The notes beneath the pieces are model-generated. The model was not told the DNA's origin and did not search any database. It worked only from the letters and a program-made list of their open reading frames with translations. From Halalkalibacillus halophilus DSM 18494 (lineage in GTDB: Bacteria; Bacillota; Bacilli; Bacillales; Alkalibacillaceae): a stretch of DNA of 64,000 bases. Position numbers and translations under genes: made by a program. The stretch is taken from assembly GCF_000423105.1 (NCBI RefSeq), contig NZ_AUHI01000007.1, positions 62,001 through 126,000 of the forward strand, given 5' to 3'. Positions 45,730-53,870 of this stretch are shown here, one piece after another (within the stretch, counting starts at the first letter, position 1; each line of letters begins with the position of its first letter).

Positions 45730-45842
45730 TGTAAAAAGGTTGATTTTCACTATGTCCCCCCATATACTTGTTAGCAATACTTAAAAATTACTTTAGTGCT
45801 TAAAAGCGTGTTAGCATAAAAGTGTAAAAGGGAGAGGGTCTT

Positions 45843-46892
45843 ATGTGGAAGAAGTTATGGATGGTTGCAATATTAATTGCTATTACGATGTTGGTTGCTT
45901 GTGGAGATGATTCGGAGGGAGAAGAGAGTGGAGAAACAACCGAATCAACAGAAGAAACAAGTGAACAAGAAGCGAATGACGATGATCCAGATTTCGTAGT
46001 GGGGATGAGTCAAATTGTAGAACATCCATCCTTGGATCGAGCTACGGAAGGATTTCAAGCAGCATTTGAAGAAGCTGGATTAGCTGTTGAATTTGACCAT
46101 AGTATTGCTCAAGGAGATAACAATAACAATCAGTTAATAGCGGAGAGTTTTGTTAGTGATGAAGTAGATTTAATTTTTGGTAACTCTACACCAAGTGCAC
46201 AGGCAGCATTAAATGAAACGTCAGATATTCCAATTGTGTTTACTTCCGTTACGGATCCTGAAGGTGCAGGTTTGGTCGATACAATGGATGCACCAGGTGG
46301 TAATGTAACAGGTACTGCGGATATGCATCCAGATGCGATACCGAGCACGGTAGAAATGATGGCTGATATGGATTTAGAATCATTTGGTGTTATTTATAAC
46401 GCTGGAGAACAAAATTCAGTTAGACAAATTGAACTGGCAGAAGAAGCAGCTGACGATCATGGTTTAGAGACTGCTGAAGCAACAGTTTCTTCTTCCTCGG
46501 AAGTAATGCAAGCAGCACAAGCATTAATCGGTCAGGTCGACGCTTTTCTAATTGTTACTGACAACACGGTAGTAAGTTCACTAGAGTCTGTCATTAGCGT
46601 AGGTCAAGACGAAGGGATGCCAGTATTCGTAGGTGAGCATGATTCTGTGACACGTGGTGGAATTGCAGGATTTGGTTTTGATTATTTTGATATTGGTTTT
46701 GAGGCAGGGGAGAAAGCAGTTGAAATTTTGCAAGATGGAACAAATCCAGGGGACATACCAGCAGAATTTCCACAAAACTTAAGCTTACAAATCAATGAAG
46801 AAGCAGCTGAGAATTTCGGAGTTGAAATTCCAGACGAATTACGCGAACAAGCAGAAATAGTAGAGACAGAGGAACAGGAAGAAGGGGAATAA
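45843..46892 (+). CDS. ABC transporter substrate-binding lipoprotein (TrpX-like, COG2984)
   Basis: 349 residues. Signal with lipobox MLVAC (Cys 20), an acidic Glu/Thr-rich linker, then a periplasmic-binding type 1 fold: VGMSQIVEHPSLDRATEGFQ, DLIFGNSTPSAQAALNE, DIPIVFTSVTDPEGAGLVD and GQDEGMPVFVGEHDSVTRGG. The C-terminus is again Glu-rich. This family with its permease and ATPase has been linked to tryptophan uptake in streptococci, but no T-box or TRAP site is visible upstream. One base separates it from the permease gene. Confidence 0.87.
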   Translation: MWKKLWMVAILIAITMLVACGDDSEGEESGETTESTEETSEQEANDDDPDFVVGMSQIVEHPSLDRATEGFQAAFEEAGLAVEFDHSIAQGDNNNNQLIAESFVSDEVDLIFGNSTPSAQAALNETSDIPIVFTSVTDPEGAGLVDTMDAPGGNVTGTADMHPDAIPSTVEMMADMDLESFGVIYNAGEQNSVRQIELAEEAADDHGLETAEATVSSSSEVMQAAQALIGQVDAFLIVTDNTVVSSLESVISVGQDEGMPVFVGEHDSVTRGGIAGFGFDYFDIGFEAGEKAVEILQDGTNPGDIPAEFPQNLSLQINEEAAENFGVEIPDELREQAEIVETEEQEEGE

Positions 46893-46893
46893 A

Positions 46894-47904
46894 ATGATTA
46901 GTTCATTATACGGAGCAATGGAATCAGGCTTAATTTACGCGATTATGGCACTCGGGGTTTATATATCTTTTCGTCTGTTGGACTTCCCAGACTTAACGGT
47001 TGATGGAAGCTTTGTGACAGGTGGTGCCGTGACATCTATTATGATACTTAATGGAACGGACCCTTTTATAGCAACATTGGCAGGTGCAATAGCCGGTTTC
47101 TTTGCAGGCTGTATCACTGGTCTTCTGCATACAAAAGGAAAAATTAATCCGCTATTAGCTGGAATCTTGATGATGATTGCTCTGTATTCGGTGAACTTAC
47201 GCATTATGGGTCAACCTAATATTCCGCTTTTAAATGAAACAACGATCTTTTCAACTATTCTAGGCTGGTGGAACGCTTGGAACTTAGAATCGATCTTTAT
47301 GGCACCATTTCAGTGGTTGGGTATCGCGACTTTTGCCCCGCGATCCTTCTACGCCTTAATGACCTTACTTATTGTCATTATTATAGTTAAAAAATTATTG
47401 GACTTCTTTTTACGTACAGAAGCGGGAATTACCTTAAGAGCAACTGGTGATAATCAAAAAATGGTCCGTAGCTTTTCAGCAAATACGAGTCTATACATTA
47501 TCATCGGCATGGGTGTATCTAATATGCTTGTCGCCTTCAGTGGTGCCATGCTTGTTCAACATAATGGCTTCGCTGATATCAACCTAGGTGTTGGAATGAT
47601 TATTATTGGATTAGCATCTGTAATCATTGGGGAAGTATTATTCGGAAAAGACAAAATTGTACGTATGACACTTGCGATAGTCCTTGGTGCAATTGTTTAT
47701 CGTTTAATTTATTTGCTTGCATTACGAGTTGATTTCTTAGAAGCAAGTGATATGAAGTTGATTACAGCCTTAATTGTTGTTGTAGCACTTGTCTTCCCGA
47801 ACTGGTTAAATCAATCAAACGGAAAAAAACAATTTAAGAAATCAAAAGCACGTAGAAAAGCGAATGAACAGAAAGGAGAGGTCGACCTTGCTTCAACTAA
47901 GTAA
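46894..47904 (+). CDS. ABC transporter permease (TrpY-like, COG4120)
   Basis: 336-residue membrane protein with eight or nine helices; conserved segments SLYGAMESGLIYAIMALGVY, DFPDLTVDGSFVTGGAVTS and TEAGITLRATGDNQKMVRS. The basic C-terminal tail (GKKQFKKSKARRKANEQKGE) overlaps the start of the ATPase gene. It forms the channel of the same importer. Confidence 0.92.
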   Translation: MISSLYGAMESGLIYAIMALGVYISFRLLDFPDLTVDGSFVTGGAVTSIMILNGTDPFIATLAGAIAGFFAGCITGLLHTKGKINPLLAGILMMIALYSVNLRIMGQPNIPLLNETTIFSTILGWWNAWNLESIFMAPFQWLGIATFAPRSFYALMTLLIVIIIVKKLLDFFLRTEAGITLRATGDNQKMVRSFSANTSLYIIIGMGVSNMLVAFSGAMLVQHNGFADINLGVGMIIIGLASVIIGEVLFGKDKIVRMTLAIVLGAIVYRLIYLLALRVDFLEASDMKLITALIVVVALVFPNWLNQSNGKKQFKKSKARRKANEQKGEVDLASTK

Positions 47905-48682
47905 TATCCATAAAACCTTCTATCCGAATACACCAGATGAAAGAGAAGCGCTTGTTGACATTAACCAGTCCCTAAAGCCAGGTGACTTTGTATCAATCAT
48001 CGGGAGTAATGGAGCAGGAAAATCGACGCTCTTAAATACGCTTGCAGGCACAATCATTCCGGATGAAGGTGACGTGTGGGTAGATGGAAAGAACGTTACG
48101 ACCTTTCCAGAGCAAAAACGCGCTAGTATGATCGGACGAGTCTTTCAAGATCCCATGTCAGGAACAGCCCCGCGAATGACGATTGAAGAGAATATGATGA
48201 TTTCATTAGGACGAACAAAGAAAAGAAGCTTATTTAAAGGAATCAATAAACAAGTAAAACAGGACTTTCAATCGCATCTTGCTCGGTTAGAAATCGGACT
48301 TGAAAATCGATTAAACACAAAAGTAGGATTATTATCTGGTGGAGAACGCCAAGCACTCTCTCTATTAATGGCAACATTCACAGAACCAAAGATTTTATTA
48401 CTAGATGAACATACAGCAGCTTTAGACCCTTCAAAGGAAGAATTAATCCTAAAGCTAACACGTGATTTAGTAGAACAACATCAGCTAACAACCGTGATGG
48501 TCACGCACCAAATGGAACAAGCAATCGATTTTGGCAATAAACTTTGGATGATGGACGAAGGAAAAATCATCTTTGAAGCAGAAGGCGAAGGAAAATCCGA
48601 ACTTACGGTTGCTGACCTTCTTCAAAACTTCCAGAATCTTAGAGGGAAGAACATGGCTAGTGATAAGGCATTGTTGGTTTAA
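47888..48682 (+). CDS. ABC transporter ATPase (TrpZ-like, COG1101), TTG start
   Basis: 264 residues: Walker A GSNGAGKST, signature LLSGGERQALSLLMA, Walker B KILLLDEHTAALDP, H-loop MVTHQMEQAIDFG. The frame is open from 47864, but TTG 47888 is placed seven bases after AAAGGAGAGG and gives MLQLSNIHKTF, the normal ATPase beginning. It overlaps the permease gene by 17 bases. Completes the three-gene importer and is followed by a terminator. Confidence 0.92.
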   Translation: MLQLSNIHKTFYPNTPDEREALVDINQSLKPGDFVSIIGSNGAGKSTLLNTLAGTIIPDEGDVWVDGKNVTTFPEQKRASMIGRVFQDPMSGTAPRMTIEENMMISLGRTKKRSLFKGINKQVKQDFQSHLARLEIGLENRLNTKVGLLSGGERQALSLLMATFTEPKILLLDEHTAALDPSKEELILKLTRDLVEQHQLTTVMVTHQMEQAIDFGNKLWMMDEGKIIFEAEGEGKSELTVADLLQNFQNLRGKNMASDKALLV

Positions 48683-48699
48683 ATACTTTAAATAGAGAT

Positions 48700-48735
48700 G
48701 AGCTAACTTAATTAGATTTAAGTTAGCTCTTTTTA
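48700..48735 (+). terminator. Terminator of the TrpXYZ-like operon
   Basis: Perfect 12-bp stem GAGCTAACTTAA / TTAAGTTAGCTC, loop TTAGAT, TTTTTATTT tail. Confidence 0.9.
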
Positions 48736-48849
48736 TTTAAAAAAATATAAAATTCTACATAAATTGATTAAAGCCCACAATTCTTTATTAAATGATATTA
48801 ATCAAGCTTCATTTAAGTTCTTTTTGGAAAGTTACGCATATTATCCCAA

Positions 48850-48877
48850 TTCGACATTCTTGTATTAAATGTATACT
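48850..48877 (+). promoter_or_regulatory. Probable promoter of comK
   Basis: TTCGAC at 48850, 16-base spacer, TATACT at 48872, 33 bases before the gene. The upstream region is very AT-rich, as expected for ComK/AbrB-type control, but I could not identify convincing AAAA-N5-TTTT box pairs. Confidence 0.5.
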
Positions 48878-48909
48878 ATTTATTTAATTTAACAAGAGGA
48901 GTGGAATGA

Positions 48910-49386
48910 ATGAATTTTAAAGATAAACCACGCGTATCTGATCAAACAATGCTAATTATGCCATATACATTTTCGGAAGGTGTTTATGGATCTTATGTGT
49001 TAGAAAAAGACGAGGAGTATTTTTGTTATGATACACCTAAACAATTAATGAATGATGTATGCAATTACTATTCTTGTAGTTTGAAAGGTAGAATTGATGG
49101 AACGAAGAAAGTGTTTGGAGTCACGAGAAAAGCTCCAATCGTCATCGAACCTGTTTCAGGAATGTTCTTTTTACCCACTACTTCTCCAAGTGCGCGCGAT
49201 TGTATGTGGATAGCCCATAGCCACGTCCAGAGATTGGAAAAAGTGAAACAAAAGGAAACACAAATTTACTTTCACGGTGGAAAAACGTTGACCGTTGAAC
49301 TTTCTTATACCTCTCTCACAAATCAGTTACAGCGTACTGCTCAGTATCGACATTTAGTGATGGAACGCATCTCTCAATATTCGTAA
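48910..49386 (+). CDS. comK: Competence transcription factor ComK
   Basis: 158 residues; B. subtilis ComK is about 192, so this form has a shorter C-terminus. Recognisable ComK blocks: SDQTMLIMPYTFSEGVYGSY, ICMTP-like KQLMNDVCNYYSCSLKGRI, GTKKVFGVTRKAPIVIEP and FFLPTTSPSARDCMWIAHSH. In B. subtilis it activates DNA-uptake genes and its own promoter. ATG 48910 has AGAGGAGTGG upstream. Its place between the yhf and yhj blocks matches B. subtilis synteny. Confidence 0.92.
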   Translation: MNFKDKPRVSDQTMLIMPYTFSEGVYGSYVLEKDEEYFCYDTPKQLMNDVCNYYSCSLKGRIDGTKKVFGVTRKAPIVIEPVSGMFFLPTTSPSARDCMWIAHSHVQRLEKVKQKETQIYFHGGKTLTVELSYTSLTNQLQRTAQYRHLVMERISQYS

Positions 49387-49451
49387 ATGGTTTGACACCT
49401 CAACTTCCCCTTGCTAAAATTCACTCTAATATACAAGATTAGAGGGATCCT

Positions 49452-50576
49452 ATGAACTTCGATGTCATCATTATCGGCGCTGGCTCCATGGGTATGGCTG
49501 CTGGTTATTACCTAGCAAAACAAAATAAAAAAGTCTTGTTAATAGATTCAAATCAGCCTCCACATTCAGAAGGTTCACACCATGGAGATACACGCTTAAT
49601 TCGTCATGCATATGGGGAAGGGGATAGCTATGTTCCAATGGCTTTACGAGCACAAGAGCTATGGTATGAGCTTGAAGAATTATCGGGTGAAGAGCTATTT
49701 GTGAAGACGGGTGTACTTAATATTGGAGATCCTAATTCTTCCTTCATCAAAAACGTGCAACTCAGCTCTGAGCTTTATAATCTATCTGTTGAGACCCTAA
49801 CTTCCTCTGAAATTAATCGTAGGTGGCCAGGCTTCGATATCAACTCAGAGTTAATCGGCTGTTTTGAACGGAACTCCGGTGTGCTTATGAGTGACCGAAT
49901 TGTACAAGTCTATCGAGATTTAGCATTGAATGCAGGTGCAACTCTTTTAACAAGCAGTAGAGTAGAAGCAATTGAATCTTCTCAGGGTTCTGTAAATGTC
50001 AGAGCAGATGGAGAAACATATACAAGTGAACAACTTATAGTTACAGCAGGTAAAGGCACGAATCAAATCTTATCTCTACTTGATAAAAAACTTCCTCTGC
50101 AACCTGTTAGAAAGACCTTTTCGTGGTTTACCTCGGATGAAGTAGTATATGGAGAGGATAAGTTTCCAGGATGGGCATATGATGCACATGGGCACACTTT
50201 TTATGGCTTTCCAAGTGTAGAAGGCGAAGGGTTAAAAATCGGAAGACATGATGGTGGAAGAGCATTACCTGACCCAACACAACTTAAGCCATTTGGCTCC
50301 TATTCAGAAGATGAACAAGAGGTTTCTGATCAAGCATCGCGCATTTTCTCACAGCTTACCCCTCACCGTGAAGGAAAAGTCTGTACGTACACCAATACTC
50401 CTGATGGGGATTTTATTATTGATCATTTACCGACACATCCAAATATTACAGTTGCGTGTGGTTTCTCTGGCCATGGATTTAAATTCGCTAGTGTAATTGG
50501 AGAAATCTTGGTGGATCTAAGTCTAAAAGGTAAGACAGAGATAGATTTATCACCGTTTACGATGGATAGGTTTTAG
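49452..50576 (+). CDS. SolA/monomeric sarcosine oxidase-like FAD amine oxidase
   Basis: 374 residues, the normal length for SolA/MSOX. FAD dinucleotide fold DVIIIGAGSMGMAAGYYLA, SHHGDTRLIRHAYGEG and, near the end, VACGFSGHGFKFASVIGE, whose cysteine corresponds to the covalent-FAD Cys of the family. It oxidises N-methyl amino acids such as sarcosine or N-methyltryptophan to formaldehyde and the amino acid; exact substrate unknown. In a betaine-accumulating organism it could serve methylglycine catabolism (inference). RBS AGAGGGAT. Confidence 0.9.
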   Translation: MNFDVIIIGAGSMGMAAGYYLAKQNKKVLLIDSNQPPHSEGSHHGDTRLIRHAYGEGDSYVPMALRAQELWYELEELSGEELFVKTGVLNIGDPNSSFIKNVQLSSELYNLSVETLTSSEINRRWPGFDINSELIGCFERNSGVLMSDRIVQVYRDLALNAGATLLTSSRVEAIESSQGSVNVRADGETYTSEQLIVTAGKGTNQILSLLDKKLPLQPVRKTFSWFTSDEVVYGEDKFPGWAYDAHGHTFYGFPSVEGEGLKIGRHDGGRALPDPTQLKPFGSYSEDEQEVSDQASRIFSQLTPHREGKVCTYTNTPDGDFIIDHLPTHPNITVACGFSGHGFKFASVIGEILVDLSLKGKTEIDLSPFTMDRF

Positions 50577-50598
50577 TAATGAATTTATAAGAATAGAC

Positions 50599-50627
50599 TT
50601 TACAAGACTATGTTCTCACTCTATAAT
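50599..50627 (+). promoter_or_regulatory. Sigma-A promoter of the ABC-F leader transcript
   Basis: TTTACA at 50599, 17-base spacer, perfect TATAAT at 50622. Predicted start near 50634 gives a leader of about 340 bases. Confidence 0.8.
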
Positions 50628-50661
50628 AAAGTTAAATTTACCGAAAAGGAGGATTATTAAA

Positions 50662-50703
50662 ATGGCTTCAGTAAGATTGCGTTTCCCAACTTTGAACTCG
50701 TAA
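50662..50703 (+). CDS. ErmDL-like macrolide-sensing leader peptide
   Basis: 13-codon ORF with a strong AAAGGAGG RBS: MASVRLRFPTLNS. As I remember it, the ErmD/ErmK leader is MTHSMRLRFPTLNQ, so RLRFPTLN is identical over eight residues. R-L-R is the macrolide/ketolide-dependent stalling motif (+x+). Located between a consensus promoter and a terminator upstream of an Msr-like ABC-F gene. It should stall ribosomes in the presence of drug and prevent termination. Confidence 0.88.
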   Translation: MASVRLRFPTLNS

Positions 50704-50800
50704 TTTCATACGTTCAAAGGCTCTGTTTATAACAACAGAGTAGACGGGAGCAGTCTGTCCATTTTTAATAATCTTCATGATGCGTTTATAGATCTTAATG

Positions 50801-50835
50801 GGGAAAGGCGGAACTCTGCCTTTCTCTATTTTTTT
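50801..50835 (+). terminator. Attenuator terminator before the ABC-F gene
   Basis: 11-bp stem GGGAAAGGCGG / CTGCCTTTCTC region (50801-50811 with 50816-50826, two wobble pairs), loop AACT, then TATTTTTTTAT. A further hairpin CTCTGTT/AACAGAG (50721-50740) lies between leader ORF and terminator. The leader codons for R-F-P contain TTTCCC (50682-50687), complementary to GGGAAA in the terminator's 5' arm (50801-50806), a possible antiterminator pairing. Confidence 0.82.
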
Positions 50836-50973
50836 ATACCCAAATTTCACGAAACTTGCGATTAGGTTTTTCGTTTCTATGAATTTAACTTGCGAGTAGA
50901 GTGACTTTCTTCCGTTTGCTCTGAAGTTATAGGCATTTGCCTACTAATTTAATTGTAAATGGAGGAAAAAATA

Positions 50974-52437
50974 ATGGAACGTTTAGTTTTAGAATTAAAA
51001 GATATAGAAGTCACGTATTTAGATCAACAAATATTGGATCTACCCGATTTAGCTGTACATCAATTTGATCGAATCGGTATTGTAGGGAAAAATGGACAAG
51101 GGAAGAGTACCCTACTGAAATTAATAGATGGTAGAATCAAACCCAATCGAGGGCACGTTCATAAATTAATAGAATTCGGATATTTTGACCAAACTCAAAC
51201 ACCAGAAGAAGGCGAAATGGATTATAAACTGGCAAGTATGTTAGCAGTTCCTGAACTAGATACTTCTTATTTAAGTGGCGGGGAGAAGACTCGTAAAAAG
51301 TTAGTACAACTACTTTCAACGTACTTCGAAGGAATGCTGATTGATGAACCAACTACTCACTTAGATCAGACTGGTGTAGATTTCTTTTTAGAAGAAATGA
51401 GATATTACTATGGTGCTTTAATAATTGTCAGTCACGATCGTTATGTACTTGATCAATTAGTAGATACTATTTGGGAAGTTGATCGTGGCAAAGTAAATGT
51501 TTATAGCGGTAATTATACTGATTATTTGGAACAAAAAGAGCTAGAGAAAAAGCAACAAATCGAACAACTAGAAAAGTACGAAAAAGAAAAGAGTCGCTTG
51601 CTTCGAGCAGCTGAGGAAAAAAAGAGTAAAGCTAGTAAAATTAATGAGGCAAATAATCAGATGTCCAAAAAAGAAAGCAATTCACCTGCCAATCGAATGT
51701 TCATGACAAAATCAAAAGGAACGAGCCAAAAGTCAGCTCACAAAGCAGCCAAAGCCATCGAACAACGAGTGGAGCAAATGGATACAGTCGAACCCCCAAC
51801 AGTAGAAAAGGAATTGCATTTTTATCAATCGCCAGCACTCCAATTGCACAATAAATTCCCAATCATGGGTGATCGTGTAACAGTTCAGATGAGTGATAAG
51901 GTCTTACTCGATCAAGTTAACTTTCAATTTCCTTTGGGGCAAACGATTGCCATTACAGGGGATAATGGAGCAGGGAAAACAAGTTTAATAAAGCATATTT
52001 TAAGTAATGGTAACGGGATTGATCTCTCTCCTAAAGTGGTATTTGGAGTCTATCAACAATTAGATTATCAATTTCATCAATCAGAGACGGTTATAGAATT
52101 TATGAAAAATCGAAGTGATCATCAAAAAAGCCGAATAAGGGCCGTGTTACACGCCATGGATTTTACAGGAAATGATTTAAAAAAAGATGTGATGGATTTG
52201 AGTGGTGGAGAAGCAATACGCCTTGTCCTATGTGAATTATTTTTAGGTAAATATAATGTAATTGTGTTAGATGAACCTACTACTTTCTTGGATTTACATT
52301 GCATTCAAGCTCTTGAAACATTTATCAAAGCATATCCAGGGACTATTATGATTGTCTCTCATGATCGGTGGTTTATAGAAAGAACTGCTGATTATGTTTA
52401 TGAGATTAAAAATAAGAAGCTTGAATTAGTGAATTAA
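50974..52437 (+). CDS. Msr-like ABC-F ribosome protection protein
   Basis: 487 residues, the same length as MsrD as I recall it. No membrane segments. ABC1 has Walker A GKNGQGKST, YLSGGEKTRKKL and LIDEPTTHLD; then a Lys/Glu/Gln-rich interdomain linker (about residues 180-270, the antibiotic-resistance domain); ABC2 has GDNGAGKTS, DLSGGEAIRLVL and VLDEPTTFLDLHC. Family members dislodge macrolides or related drugs from the ribosome. ATG 50974 follows GGAGG; the frame from 50959 precedes it. Control by an RLR leader peptide and attenuator supports a macrolide-type specificity. Confidence 0.9.
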   Translation: MERLVLELKDIEVTYLDQQILDLPDLAVHQFDRIGIVGKNGQGKSTLLKLIDGRIKPNRGHVHKLIEFGYFDQTQTPEEGEMDYKLASMLAVPELDTSYLSGGEKTRKKLVQLLSTYFEGMLIDEPTTHLDQTGVDFFLEEMRYYYGALIIVSHDRYVLDQLVDTIWEVDRGKVNVYSGNYTDYLEQKELEKKQQIEQLEKYEKEKSRLLRAAEEKKSKASKINEANNQMSKKESNSPANRMFMTKSKGTSQKSAHKAAKAIEQRVEQMDTVEPPTVEKELHFYQSPALQLHNKFPIMGDRVTVQMSDKVLLDQVNFQFPLGQTIAITGDNGAGKTSLIKHILSNGNGIDLSPKVVFGVYQQLDYQFHQSETVIEFMKNRSDHQKSRIRAVLHAMDFTGNDLKKDVMDLSGGEAIRLVLCELFLGKYNVIVLDEPTTFLDLHCIQALETFIKAYPGTIMIVSHDRWFIERTADYVYEIKNKKLELVN

Positions 52438-52463
52438 GGATCCTTATTCTATTGGAAAAAATA

Positions 52464-52596
52464 CATTCGGGTGAACAAGAGTCGATTGCCGGCATCCAAA
52501 TGGATTTGCAGGTGAACTAGGGCGCATGCCGGCAAAAAGTATAACTTTTCAGGTGTAACAGCTTAAATGCCGGCATACGAGAAAGTTTGCCGGCAT
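52464..52596. repeat. Phased short-repeat array C (7 cores, 20-21 bp period)
   Basis: Six-base cores start at 52468 (CGGGTG), 52489 (CCGGCA), 52509 (CAGGTG), 52529 (CCGGCA), 52550 (CAGGTG), 52570 (CCGGCA) and 52590 (CCGGCA). Spacings are 21, 20, 20, 21, 20, 20. CCGGCA units form the palindrome TGCCGGCA and largely alternate with CRGGTG units. Same core family and period as array A 43 kb away. It lies directly after the ABC-F gene and before a bidirectional terminator. Confidence 0.85.
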
Positions 52597-52664
52597 TTAA
52601 ATTAGATCGAAATCTTCGTTAAACGTAAAATATAGATTCCAATAAGTAAATACTGAGTATAATC

Positions 52665-52693
52665 AAAGAGCTGTCTAAATTAGACAGCTCTTT
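52665..52693. terminator. Bidirectional terminator after array C
   Basis: Perfect 14-bp inverted repeat AAAGAGCTGTCTAA / TTAGACAGCTCTTT; convergent genes. Confidence 0.88.
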
Positions 52694-52695
52694 AT

Positions 52696-53208
52696 TTAGC
52701 TAAAATCATTATTGTAAGCAACTTGAATAACCTGGGTTTCACCATTTTTAATAAAGACTTTCGCTTTCTTCATTCCTATTTTCTCTGCAACTTTTTGTGA
52801 AGGGATATTTTCTAAAGTTGTGTAGGAATATACTTCTGGATAATTCAGTTGATTAAATGCATATTTTTTACAAGCCATTGCAGCTTCTGTAGCGTAGCCT
52901 TGATTCCAATAGTCTTTGATTATATGAAAGCCGATTTCAGGTACTGTTTCCTCTTCTATTGTTTGCATCGTGATACCACAATCCCCAATGAAAACATCGC
53001 CATCTTTTAAGATAACCGCCCACAGTCCATGGTTATATTTCTTGTAATTGTCTATATTCCATTTAATCCAATCCTCTACTTGTTCAGAGGTAAAGGTGTT
53101 AGGGTAGTATTTCATTGATTCTTGATCGGACAAAACTTTTGATAGTTGTTGATGATCGTTAGAATTTAACTCCCTTAGGTAAAGTCTGTTGGTATGTATT
53201 TCGTTCAA
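52696..53208 (-). CDS. GNAT family N-acetyltransferase (RimJ/RimL type)
   Basis: 170 residues: TNRLYLRELNSNDHQQLSKV, GDCGITMQTIEEETVPEIGF, DYWNQGYATEAAMACKKYAF (acetyl-CoA loop) and NIPSQKVAEKIGMKK. Typical of the RimJ/RimL-like group that acetylates protein or peptide N-termini or small molecules; substrate unknown. The start appears to be TTG 53208 with AGGAAG eight bases upstream. Confidence 0.87.
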   Translation of the reverse strand: MNEIHTNRLYLRELNSNDHQQLSKVLSDQESMKYYPNTFTSEQVEDWIKWNIDNYKKYNHGLWAVILKDGDVFIGDCGITMQTIEEETVPEIGFHIIKDYWNQGYATEAAMACKKYAFNQLNYPEVYSYTTLENIPSQKVAEKIGMKKAKVFIKNGETQVIQVAYNNDFS

Positions 53209-53429
53209 TGCTTACGCTTCCTAGTACAATCCATGACCTTCATTTTACCATAATAAATTGTACTATCTCTCAGTAGACTATTTTTTAAGATATCAACCAT
53301 AAAGAATAATAATTCAAATTGAATTGAATAAAATAGAGTACATAAATTTATTATTATAAGAAGGAAAAAATTTTTAGATGTAGAATAATGCTATTAGGTA
53401 TGTAAAACTCTCCTAAAGTGGGTGATGTG

Positions 53430-53804
53430 GTGAAGAAAATACTTGGGTCGCTTATGCTTATGGTATTACTTTTAGCAGCATGCAATGATTATGAAGAAGT
53501 CGTTGATCTATTCACTTCAAGTCAGGAAGACATGTTTAATGTTGTTGTTATTTGGGACGAGGTGGAAACAGAAGATCTAAAACAACCTAATGAACGGGCA
53601 GCTGAATTATTAGATCACCCGGAAATTGCAACGATTATTAATCAAGTATCAGTGCCTGATCTAGACGAGTTTGAAGATAATGTTATTAATATATTGAAAC
53701 TAGATTCCACTCCTATGTACTTAGTCGTTAATAATGAGGATGTCGTGTTCCAATCTGACAATGTGGATGAAGTGGCAGTTTATTTATTAAATCAAATAGA
53801 ATAG
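53430..53804 (+). CDS. Small lipoprotein of unknown function
   Basis: 124 residues; signal MKKILGSLMLMVLLLAAC with lipobox Cys 18, then an acidic soluble part with FNVVVIWDEVETEDLKQ and TPMYLVVNNEDVVFQSDN, suggestive of a small alpha/beta or thioredoxin-like fold but with no CxxC. The start is probably GTG 53430 after GGGTGAT; GTG 53418 or 53427 are alternatives. Followed by a terminator. Confidence 0.7.
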   Translation: MKKILGSLMLMVLLLAACNDYEEVVDLFTSSQEDMFNVVVIWDEVETEDLKQPNERAAELLDHPEIATIINQVSVPDLDEFEDNVINILKLDSTPMYLVVNNEDVVFQSDNVDEVAVYLLNQIE

Positions 53805-53813
53805 CTGAATGAT

Positions 53814-53846
53814 AACTAGCCTTTTCTGGGTTAGTTATTTTTTTAA
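53814..53846 (+). terminator. Rho-independent terminator
   Basis: ATAACTAGCC / GGTTAGTTAT (one wobble pair) with a short loop and T7 tail. Confidence 0.78.
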
Positions 53847-53870
53847 GAAGAATGTACCTCATGCTTGGTT

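Noticed and set aside
45730..45842. T-box or tryptophan-sensing leader before the TrpXYZ-like operon
   Set aside because: The 113 bases are AT-rich with no T-box core, no leader ORF with Trp codons and no antiterminator/terminator pair.
50668..50850. Minus-strand 60-codon frame opposite the ABC-F leader
   Set aside because: It lies antisense across the leader peptide and attenuator, has no RBS, and its sequence is explained by the hairpins.
53311..53325. 15-base palindrome AATTCAAATTGAATT upstream of a small lipoprotein
   Set aside because: Very AT-rich and short; such palindromes are expected by chance here and it does not overlap a convincing promoter.
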